64,000 bases of DNA, from the NCBI GenBank assembly GCA_020633725.1, contig JACKDC010000002.1, forward strand, positions 372,001 through 436,000. The letters run 5' to 3'. The notes below the pieces were generated by a model. The model was not told the origin of the DNA, ran no database searches, and saw nothing but the letters and a program-made list of their open reading frames with translations. Positions 57,962 to 64,000 of this stretch are shown here, piece after piece. The first letter of the stretch is position 1. Every line of letters starts with the position of its first letter. This stretch comes from Candidatus Latescibacterota bacterium. GTDB lineage: Bacteria; Krumholzibacteriota; Krumholzibacteriia; JACNKJ01. The position numbers and the translations under genes were made by a program.

Positions 57962-58710
57962 GCCCAGCGAACGACGAACCCCTCGGCCACCGCCTCTACA
58001 TCGCCCTCGACCTGCCCGACGCTCTCGCCGCCGAAGCGCTGGCCGCCGCGCTGGCGCCCCTCGATGTGGGCCTCAAGGTCGGCCTCGAGCTCTTCGGCGC
58101 CGAGGGTCCGGCCCTGGTGCGGCGGCTCGCCGCGGCGGCGCCCGTCTTCCTCGATCTCAAGTTCCACGACATTCCCGCCACCGTGGCCCGCGCCGTGGCC
58201 GCGGCCACGCGCCTCGGCGTGCGGCTCGCCAACCTGCACGTGAGCACGGGCGAGGCCGCGGTGCGCGAGGCCGTCGCCGCGCGAGACGAGGCCGCCGAGG
58301 AGGCGGGCGTCACGCCGCCCGCGCTCATCGGGGTCACGGTGCTCACCAGTCTCGACGGCGACGACCTGCGCGCCGTCTGGGGCCCCAGCGTTGCCGGCAC
58401 CCGCGATCCCTCGGCCGAGGCGCTGCGCCTGGCCGAGCACGCGCGGGACTGGGGCCTGGACGGCGTCGTGGCCTCGGCCCGCGAGGCGGCCGCCATCCGC
58501 GCCGCCTGCGGGGACGACTTCCTCATCGTGACCCCGGGCATCCGTCCCGCGGGCGCGGAACTGGGTGACCAGAAGCGCGTGCTCACGCCGGCGGCGGCGC
58601 TGGAGGCCGGGGCGAGCCATCTGGTGGTGGGGCGGCCCGTCACGCGGGCGGACGATCCCGCCGCCGCCTGCCGCGAACTGCTGGCGGCCATGGCCGCGGC
58701 GAAGGTGTGA
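57958..58710 (+). CDS. pyrF: Orotidine 5'-phosphate decarboxylase
   Basis: 250-residue TIM-barrel decarboxylase giving UMP. The catalytic D-x-K-x-x-D motif appears in FLDLKFHDIPATV (Asp66, Lys68, Asp71). The phosphate-binding end is GIRPAGAELGDQKRVLTPAA, with final GRPVTRADDPAAA as in PyrF families of this length. Normal size for group I PyrF. GTG at 57958 overlaps the pyrD stop. Followed by the PP2C gene after 10 bp. Confidence 0.95.
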   Translation: MSPANDEPLGHRLYIALDLPDALAAEALAAALAPLDVGLKVGLELFGAEGPALVRRLAAAAPVFLDLKFHDIPATVARAVAAATRLGVRLANLHVSTGEAAVREAVAARDEAAEEAGVTPPALIGVTVLTSLDGDDLRAVWGPSVAGTRDPSAEALRLAEHARDWGLDGVVASAREAAAIRAACGDDFLIVTPGIRPAGAELGDQKRVLTPAAALEAGASHLVVGRPVTRADDPAAACRELLAAMAAAKV

Positions 58711-58720
58711 AGGAGGGGAC

Positions 58721-59497
58721 GTGGAGCGCATCGTGAGCACCGGCGACGGCGGCCTGCAGCTCGTGCAGGCGCAGCTGTCCGACATCGGCCTGCGCCGCAA
58801 GACCAACGAGGACGCGCTGGGCTTCTTCGTCCACGAGGACAGTCCGCCCACCCAGCTCGCCGTGATCTGCGACGGCGTCGGCGGCAACGCGGCGGGCGAG
58901 GTGGCCAGCCAGCTCGCGGTGGAGACGGTGGAGCGCAGCTTCTTCGGCGCCGGCAACCCGGTGGATCCCGTGGCGGCGCTCAGGCGGGCCATCCAGGCCG
59001 CGAACGCCGAGATCCAGGTGCAGGCGTCCCGCGACCCCGGCCTGACGAGCATGGCGACCACCTGCACGGCGGTGGCGTTTCGCGGCGACAGCTTCCACGT
59101 GGCCCACGTGGGCGACTGCCGGGCCTACCTGCTGCGCGACGGCGAGATCACCCAGCTCACCGAGGACCACTCCCTCGCCGAGGAGTACCAGCGGCGGGGC
59201 GAGCCGCTGCCGGCGAGCCAGCAGGCGCTGGCGAACGTCCTCACGCGCTGCCTGGGCATCGAGCCCTCGGTGGCCGTGGACACGGTGGGTCCGGTGCGCT
59301 ACGGCGCGGGGGACGTGCTCGTCCTCTGCAGCGACGGCCTCACCAAGGTCGTCACGCCCCCCGAGATCCTGAAGCAGGCGACGCTCTTCGCGCCCGGCGA
59401 GGCGTGCCGCGCGCTGGTCATCCTCGCGCGGGAACGCGGCGGGCCGGACAACATCTCCCTGCAGGTGCTGCGCGCGCGCGAGGGAAAGGCCTTGTGA
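58721..59497 (+). CDS. PP2C family serine/threonine phosphatase inside the pyr operon
   Basis: 258-residue PPM-type phosphatase (Stp1/PrpC-like), dephosphorylating Ser/Thr phosphoproteins with Mn2+ or Mg2+. Motifs: RRKTNEDALG, VICDGVGGNAAGEVAS (metal Asp-Gly pair), MATTCTAVAF, HVGDCRAYLLRDG, and the late CSDGLTKVV and GGPDNISLQV. No kinase gene is adjacent, so it may act on any Ser/Thr kinase target, or on Pyr proteins by position. A clean AAGGAGGGG precedes GTG 58721. It lies between pyrF and pyrE. Confidence 0.9.
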   Translation: MERIVSTGDGGLQLVQAQLSDIGLRRKTNEDALGFFVHEDSPPTQLAVICDGVGGNAAGEVASQLAVETVERSFFGAGNPVDPVAALRRAIQAANAEIQVQASRDPGLTSMATTCTAVAFRGDSFHVAHVGDCRAYLLRDGEITQLTEDHSLAEEYQRRGEPLPASQQALANVLTRCLGIEPSVAVDTVGPVRYGAGDVLVLCSDGLTKVVTPPEILKQATLFAPGEACRALVILARERGGPDNISLQVLRAREGKAL

Positions 59498-59552
59498 TCG
59501 CGTAGACAGTGTCCGAGAATCCCGAACGACCCCGAACCCCGGAGCGGCGACG

Positions 59553-60140
59553 ATGACCCCCGAGCACGTGATGGAGCGCCTCCGCGAGACCGAGGCGATC
59601 CTCGACGGCCACTTCTCGCTGAGCAGCGGGCGCCACAGCGACCGCTACGTCCAGTGCGCGCGGCTGCTGGCCGCGACGCCCGTGGCCGCCGAGATGGGCG
59701 CCGCGCTGGCGGCGCTGCTGCCCGCGGACGTCGACCTGGTGGTGAGCCCGGCCATGGGCGGGTTGATCATCGGCCACGAGGTCGCCCGCGCCCGGCAGCT
59801 GCCCTTCCTCTTCACCGAGCGCGAGGACGGCGCCATGGTCTTTCGCCGCGGCTTCGCCGTGCCGCCTGGCGCGCGCACAGTCGTGGTGGAGGACGTGGTC
59901 ACCTCCGGCGGCAGCCTGCTGGAAGCGGCGGCCGCGCTGCGGGCGGCCGGCGGCACGCTGGTCGCGGCGGCGGCCATCGTGGACCGCAGCGGCGGCGCCA
60001 AGCCCGACTTCGGCGTGCCCTTCCACTCGCTGATCGCCCTCGAGGTCAAGACCTGGAGCCCGCAGGACTGCCCGCTCTGCGCCGCCGGCGGCACGGCCGT
60101 CAAACCCGGGAGCCGGCACCTGGGCAAGACGCGGGCCTGA
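59553..60140 (+). CDS. pyrE: Orotate phosphoribosyltransferase
   Basis: 195-residue phosphoribosyltransferase adding PRPP to orotate. The PRPP loop is VVEDVVTSGGS (111-121), with the FTEREDGAMVFRRGF orotate-side segment and DRYVQCARLL near the N-terminus. The C-terminus carries CPLCAAGGTAV, a Cys-x-x-Cys typical of the Thermus/Bacillus-type PyrE. It completes the pyrimidine set apart from carbamoyl-phosphate synthase, which is not in the window. Start ATG 59553 follows GGAGCGGCGACG. A 55-bp gap separates it from the PP2C gene. Confidence 0.95.
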   Translation: MTPEHVMERLRETEAILDGHFSLSSGRHSDRYVQCARLLAATPVAAEMGAALAALLPADVDLVVSPAMGGLIIGHEVARARQLPFLFTEREDGAMVFRRGFAVPPGARTVVVEDVVTSGGSLLEAAAALRAAGGTLVAAAAIVDRSGGAKPDFGVPFHSLIALEVKTWSPQDCPLCAAGGTAVKPGSRHLGKTRA

Positions 60141-60146
60141 GCGGCC

Positions 60147-61124
60147 ATGCCCGTCGCCGATCTCGTCATCCTGATCCTCGGACTCGCGCTGCTCGTGGGC
60201 GGCGGCGAGGTGCTCGTGCGCGGGGCGACGGCCCTGGCGCGCAGCCTCGGCGTCTCGCCGCTGGTGATCGGACTCACGGTGGTGGCCTTCGGCACCAGCG
60301 CACCCGAGCTGGCGGTGAACATCACGGCGGCGCTGCGCGGGCAGGGCGGGATCAGCTTCGGCAACGTGGTCGGCTCGAACATCGCGAACATCGGCCTGAT
60401 CCTCGGCATCTCGGCGCTCGTGCGGCCGCTGGCCGTGCAGCGGAGCCTGGCGCGACGTGAACTGCCCTTCATGCTGGCGGCCTCGCTGGGGGCCACGCTG
60501 CTCGCGCTGGAGACCGTGGCGGACCGCCCCGGCGGACTCGGCCCAGTGGACGGCGTGCTGCTGCTCGCGGGCTTCGTCGTCTTCCTGGTGGCGATGCTCC
60601 GCGCCGCGCGGCGCGATCGCGCGCGCGATCCCTTCCTGCGCGGCGCCGAGGAGCGCGCGGGCGAGGGCGGCGCCATGGGCCTGCCCCTGGCGAGCCTGCT
60701 GACCCTGGCCGGCCTGGCCGGCGTGATCGGTGGCGGGCACTGGACCGTGGAGGGCGCGACGGCCATCGCCCGGCACCTGGGGATCAGCGAGGCGGTGATC
60801 GGCCTCAGCATCGTGGCCATCGGGACGAGCCTGCCCGAGCTGGTGACGAGCCTCGTCGCCGCGCGGCACGGCGAATCCGATCTCGCGGTCGGGAACGTTG
60901 TCGGCTCCAATATCTTCAACCTGCTGCTCGTGCTGGGGCCGACGGCCATGATCCGCCGCATCGCCGTGCCCGCGGGCGGAGTCGTCGATCTCGCGGTGAT
61001 GTGCGCGCTCTCGCTGGCGCTCCTGCCGCTGGGCTTCGCCTTCGGCAACCGGATCAACCGCGCCGAGGGCGCGATCCTGCTGGCGGCCTACACGGGCTAC
61101 ATCGCGTGGAGGGTGCTGGGCTAG
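60147..61124 (+). CDS. Calcium/sodium antiporter (CaCA family, YrbG-like)
   Basis: 325-residue inner-membrane exchanger. The two inverted alpha-repeats are visible: GTSAPELAVNITAALRG with GNVVGSNIANIGLILG (about 50-90), and GTSLPELVTSLVAARHG with GNVVGSNIFNLLLVLG (about 229-268), each with the acidic residue that binds Ca2+. About ten helices in total. It exports Ca2+ in exchange for Na+ or H+. It starts six bases after pyrE, so read-through from the pyr operon is possible. Confidence 0.9.
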   Translation: MPVADLVILILGLALLVGGGEVLVRGATALARSLGVSPLVIGLTVVAFGTSAPELAVNITAALRGQGGISFGNVVGSNIANIGLILGISALVRPLAVQRSLARRELPFMLAASLGATLLALETVADRPGGLGPVDGVLLLAGFVVFLVAMLRAARRDRARDPFLRGAEERAGEGGAMGLPLASLLTLAGLAGVIGGGHWTVEGATAIARHLGISEAVIGLSIVAIGTSLPELVTSLVAARHGESDLAVGNVVGSNIFNLLLVLGPTAMIRRIAVPAGGVVDLAVMCALSLALLPLGFAFGNRINRAEGAILLAAYTGYIAWRVLG

Positions 61125-61139
61125 GACAGGGAGGCGAGG

Positions 61140-62336
61140 ATGATGAAACGTCGACTGCTGGCAACCACGATGCTGCTTCTCGGCTCGAATGTGGCGGCGG
61201 AGGTCCCCCGCGTCGACAACCCCGCCGAGGCGCCCGCCGCCCGCACGGTCGAGCTCGAAAAGCTCTGGGAAGTGGGCGGCTTCTCGGACACGCCAGGGGA
61301 GTTCTTCGGCAAGCTCTACACCCTGGACGTGGACAGCCAGGGGCGGGTCTACCTACTCGACGTCCAGCTCAAGGAAGTCCGCGTCTTCTCGCCGGACGGG
61401 CGCTACCTGCGGACCACGAGCCACGAGGGCGAGGGGCCGGGCGAGCTGCTGCGTCCAAGCGGCCTGACGATGCTTCCCGGCGACACGCTCTGCGTGCTCC
61501 AGACCAGCCCGCCCCGGCGCAGCCTCTTCGACGCGGACGGCGACTACACCGGCGAGCTGCCCCTGCCTGGGTCACTCTTCGAAGACGCACAGCGCGTGAC
61601 CAGCGTCCGCTTCGGAGGGGGGCGACTGGTCGTGGGCACCTTCGCCTACGGTGCGGGACCCGGCTACGTCGACAGCACGACGCGGGTGTACTCCCTCGCG
61701 CCCGGCGACAGCACGGCCGCGCCGTTCGCAGAGTTCACCTACCACAACGAGTTCAGCGAGCACGTGGTGAAGGAGGCCGCCACGAACCCTCTGCGCTGGT
61801 CGGTGGGCCGCGACGGTCGCTGCGCGCTCACCCGGGGGTACGACTACGCCATCGAGATCTGGTCCCCCGCGGGCAGGCTGGAGCGTGTGATCACCCGCGA
61901 CATCGAGCACCGCATGCGGAGCAAGGCCGAGCGGGACTCGGTCGTCGCCGCCTATCGGCGCGGAGGAGGGACCGAGGGCCTCGACATCGAGGTGATGGAC
62001 CATGTCCGCGACGTGGAGTGGATGGCACTCCGCGAGGACGGTGGCCTCTGGGTGCTGAGCAGTCGCGGCGTGCAGGCCGGTCTCGATCCCGGATGTCTGG
62101 GTACCTTCGATTGCTACGACGCAAAGGGACGCCTCGTGGAGGAGCTCAGGCTTCTCGGCGAGGGCAGCCTGGGGGCGGATCGCTACTTCCTCGCCGGCGA
62201 CCGCCTCTACGTCCTGCGGCGCTACGCGGAGGCGTTCTCCACGGTGCCCGAGCCGGCGGAGGAGTCCTCGGACGAGGAGCCCGAGCCCATGAGCGTGATC
62301 TGCTACCGGCTGCCGGAGTCGCCGACGGGCCGTTGA
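61140..62336 (+). CDS. Exported six-bladed beta-propeller protein
   Basis: 398 residues with a signal peptide (1-21). NHL-like repeats appear: YTLDVDSQGRVYLLDVQLKE, VRVFSPDGRYLRTTSHEGEG, GELLRPSGLTMLPGDTLCVL and SLFDADGDYTGELPLPG, a pattern of the '6-bladed beta-propeller' family found in Bacteroidetes-like secreted proteins. The later half has AIEIWSPAGRLERVI and YDAKGRLVEELRL. No enzyme motif is seen, so a ligand-binding role is likely. ATG at 61140 has GGGAGG upstream. A promoter for the next gene overlaps its stop. Confidence 0.75.
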   Translation: MMKRRLLATTMLLLGSNVAAEVPRVDNPAEAPAARTVELEKLWEVGGFSDTPGEFFGKLYTLDVDSQGRVYLLDVQLKEVRVFSPDGRYLRTTSHEGEGPGELLRPSGLTMLPGDTLCVLQTSPPRRSLFDADGDYTGELPLPGSLFEDAQRVTSVRFGGGRLVVGTFAYGAGPGYVDSTTRVYSLAPGDSTAAPFAEFTYHNEFSEHVVKEAATNPLRWSVGRDGRCALTRGYDYAIEIWSPAGRLERVITRDIEHRMRSKAERDSVVAAYRRGGGTEGLDIEVMDHVRDVEWMALREDGGLWVLSSRGVQAGLDPGCLGTFDCYDAKGRLVEELRLLGEGSLGADRYFLAGDRLYVLRRYAEAFSTVPEPAEESSDEEPEPMSVICYRLPESPTGR

Positions 62337-62361
62337 CGGCGCGGGCTTTCCTGCCTAGGAT
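62333..62361 (+). promoter_or_regulatory. Predicted promoter of the GDP-sugar genes
   Basis: -35 TTGACG (62333-62338) and -10 TAGGAT (62356-62361), exact 17-bp spacer, overlapping the stop of the propeller gene and 48 bp before the Gmd-like gene. Confidence 0.7.
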
Positions 62362-62408
62362 GAGCCGTCCCCACGCCCGACCCGCCCACCAGGAACACAA
62401 GAGGCGCA

Positions 62409-63368
62409 ATGAAGGTCCTGATCACCGGCATCACCGGCTTCGCCGGGAGCCATCTGGCCGACCATCTTCTGGCCACCCAACCGGACGCGGAGGTCGCCGG
62501 CCTCTACCGCTGGCGCAGCCGCACCGAGAACGTGGAGCACCTCGTCGGGCGGGTGCGCATGGTGGAGTGCGACATCCGCGACGCCACGGCCACGCGCGAG
62601 GCGATCGAGGCCTTCCGTCCCGACTACATCTTTCACCTGGCGGCGCAGAGCTTCGTGCCCTCGAGCTGGCGCGCGCCCCAGGAGACCCTGAGCACGAACC
62701 TGCTCGGGCAGCTGAACGTCTTCGAGGCGGTGCGGAAGAGCGGGCTCGAATGCCGCATCCAGATCGCGGGCTCGAGCGAGGAGTACGGGCTCGTCCACGA
62801 GAGCGAGCTGCCCATCACCGAGGACCAGCCCCTGCGCCCGCTCTCGCCCTACGCGGTGAGCAAGGTGGGGCAGGACGCGCTGGCCTACCAGTACTTCATG
62901 AGCTATGGGATGCAGATCATCCGCACGCGGGGCTTCAACCACACGGGGCCGCGGCGGCCGAGCGTCTTCGTCTGCAGCGACTTCGCGCGGCAGGTGGTGG
63001 AGATCGAGCGGGGGATGCGCGCGCCGTCCCTGCGCGTGGGCAACCTCGATGCGCGGCGCGACTTCACCGACGTCCGCGATACCGTCCGCGGCTACTGGCT
63101 GGCCCTGACCAAGGGCAAGCCGGGTGAGGTCTACAACGTGGCCACGGGCCGGAGCTGGGCGATCCGCGAGGTGCTGGACATGCTCGTGGACTTCGCGGGC
63201 GTGAAGGTGGAAATCGGCGAGGACCCGGAGCGGCTGCGGCCGTCGGACGTCCCGCGCCTGGAGGGCGACGCCACCCGCCTCCGTGAAGCCACCGGCTGGG
63301 CGCCCACGATTCCCTTCGAGCAAACCCTGCGCGACCTCCTCGACTACTGGCGCGAGCGCCTGGCGTAG
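62409..63368 (+). CDS. GDP-mannose 4,6-dehydratase-like SDR
   Basis: 319-residue extended short-chain dehydrogenase. NAD-binding loop ITGITGFAGSHLADHL and catalytic YAVSKVGQDALAYQYF (YxxxK) are intact. The active-site block LAAQSFVPSSWRAPQETL and the GSSEEYG segment resemble GDP-mannose 4,6-dehydratase, which makes GDP-4-keto-6-deoxymannose. Length is slightly below E. coli Gmd (about 370) but common in bacteria. The tandem gene downstream is Rmd-like, consistent with a two-step pathway to GDP-D-rhamnose. No gmd partner such as fcl is seen. Confidence 0.8.
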   Translation: MKVLITGITGFAGSHLADHLLATQPDAEVAGLYRWRSRTENVEHLVGRVRMVECDIRDATATREAIEAFRPDYIFHLAAQSFVPSSWRAPQETLSTNLLGQLNVFEAVRKSGLECRIQIAGSSEEYGLVHESELPITEDQPLRPLSPYAVSKVGQDALAYQYFMSYGMQIIRTRGFNHTGPRRPSVFVCSDFARQVVEIERGMRAPSLRVGNLDARRDFTDVRDTVRGYWLALTKGKPGEVYNVATGRSWAIREVLDMLVDFAGVKVEIGEDPERLRPSDVPRLEGDATRLREATGWAPTIPFEQTLRDLLDYWRERLA

Positions 63369-63372
63369 CGGC

Positions 63373-64000
63373 GTGCGCAGTCTCGTCACCGGCATCACGG
63401 GCTTCGTGGGCAGGCACATCGCGCCGCGCCTGGTGGCGGCCGGCGACGAGGTGCTCGGCCTCGCCTACGACCCCGACGGCCCCGGCGCCGCCCTGCCGGC
63501 CGACGTCCGCGTGCTGCGGCAGGATCTGGCGAACCCCAAGGGCCTCGTCGAGCAGGTGGCGGCCTTCCGCCCCGAGCGCGTGCTCCACCTGGCGGCGCTC
63601 AGTGCCCAGGGCGCGGCGCTGCGCGATCCGCTGCCGACCTTTCGCGTCAACGCGCTCGGCACGCTGAACCTGCTCGAAGCGCTGCGGGCGGGCGCACCCG
63701 AGGCGCGGCTGCTGCACGTCTCGTCGGCTGAGGTCTACGGCAATCCCGGCGACGACTGGGTGGACGAGGACCGCCCCATCGCCCCGGTGAATCCCTACGG
63801 CGCCAGCAAGGCGGCCGCCGAGCTGCTGGTCCACGCCGCGGTGAAGAGCTGGGGGTTGGACGCGGTCGTCGCCCGCAGCTTTCCCCACGCGGGGCCCGGC
63901 CAGCGGGCGGAGTTCGCCCTGCCGGCCTTCGCGCGGCAGATCGCCGAGATCGAGGCAGGCCGCCAGGAGCCCTGCCTGCGGGTGGGCAACCTGGAGGCGC
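63373..64000 (+). CDS. GDP-6-deoxy-D-mannose reductase-like SDR (3' partial)
   Basis: Open frame of at least 209 codons cut by the window edge, starting GTG four bases after the previous stop. It has the Rossmann loop TGITGFVGRHIAPRLVA, the active-site region HLAALSAQGAALRDPL, HVSSAEVYG and YGASKAAAELLV (YxxxK), and then RSFPHAGPGQRAEFALPA, which is the Rmd/GDP-4-keto-6-deoxymannose reductase signature. It resembles its upstream neighbour in fold but not closely in sequence. The two together suggest GDP-D-rhamnose synthesis for surface glycans. Confidence 0.75.
   Translation, partial: MRSLVTGITGFVGRHIAPRLVAAGDEVLGLAYDPDGPGAALPADVRVLRQDLANPKGLVEQVAAFRPERVLHLAALSAQGAALRDPLPTFRVNALGTLNLLEALRAGAPEARLLHVSSAEVYGNPGDDWVDEDRPIAPVNPYGASKAAAELLVHAAVKSWGLDAVVARSFPHAGPGQRAEFALPAFARQIAEIEAGRQEPCLRVGNLEA

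Noticed and set aside
1..64000. CRISPR array, insertion sequence or attachment site
   Set aside because: No regularly spaced repeats, transposase motifs or long direct repeats were seen; repeat-like patterns are inside WG, SLBB, TPR and propeller genes.

Overview
The window is about 70% G+C and tightly packed, with no tRNA, rRNA, CRISPR array or insertion sequence that I could find. Four large exported proteins end in a FlgD-like C-terminal domain opening with the motif PNPFNP. The rest is an outer-membrane polysaccharide system, ECF sigma signalling and many lipoproteins. This fits a Gram-negative, didermic bacterium of the FCB-related candidate phyla (Eisenbacteria/Krumholzibacteria-like). 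That placement is inferred from protein style, not from a marker gene.

Layout. 1-3.3 kb: 3' part of a secreted M6-type metalloprotease. 3.3-10.6 kb: a minus-strand run of small single-domain proteins (two small exported proteins, DUF1684 lipoprotein, cyclase-fold protein, DUF3224, two GNAT acetyltransferases, a TrpF-like isomerase, DUF1579, a winged-helix protein, DinB). 10.6-14.7 kb: an iron locus with FeoB split into membrane and GTPase genes, a membrane-anchored DtxR-FeoA regulator, and a divergent second DtxR regulator across an 18-bp palindrome. 14.8-21.3 kb: secreted beta-propeller protein, an unknown exported protein and a large secreted protein with a possible cysteine-peptidase dyad. 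21.4-24.6 kb: minus-strand MOSC, lipoprotein, DUF3303, SRPBCC and zinc-less alcohol-dehydrogenase-type genes. 24.7-28.0 kb: ECF sigma factor overlapping a membrane-anchored von Willebrand A protein. 28.2-31.6 kb: membrane peptide, DNA glycosylase Tag, an epimerase, then two exported proteins sharing the C-terminus SWGxxKALY. 31.6-34.0 kb: WG-repeat lipoprotein.

34.1-47.1 kb is the surface-polysaccharide locus: RmlC, Wza-like export channel, Wzz-like, polymerase/ligase and flippase proteins and a glycosyltransferase on plus; two more glycosyltransferases, a CapK-like protein and a WecA-type initiating transferase on minus. The core (about 37.5-45.9 kb) has visibly lower G+C and looks acquired. 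47.5-50.5 kb: secreted metalloprotease and M42 aminopeptidase on minus. 50.7-51.6 kb: SirB1-type protein.

51.6-60.1 kb is a pyrimidine operon (pyrR-B-C-K-D-F-E) preceded by a promoter and a PyrR-type attenuator, with a TPR lipoprotein and a PP2C phosphatase gene embedded. After a Ca2+/Na+ exchanger and a propeller protein, the window ends in a Gmd/Rmd-like pair predicted to make a GDP-6-deoxyhexose; the second gene runs off the edge. Several promoters share -35 TTGAnn or similar, an exact 17-bp spacer and -10 boxes of the TAGnAT or TAnnnT type.
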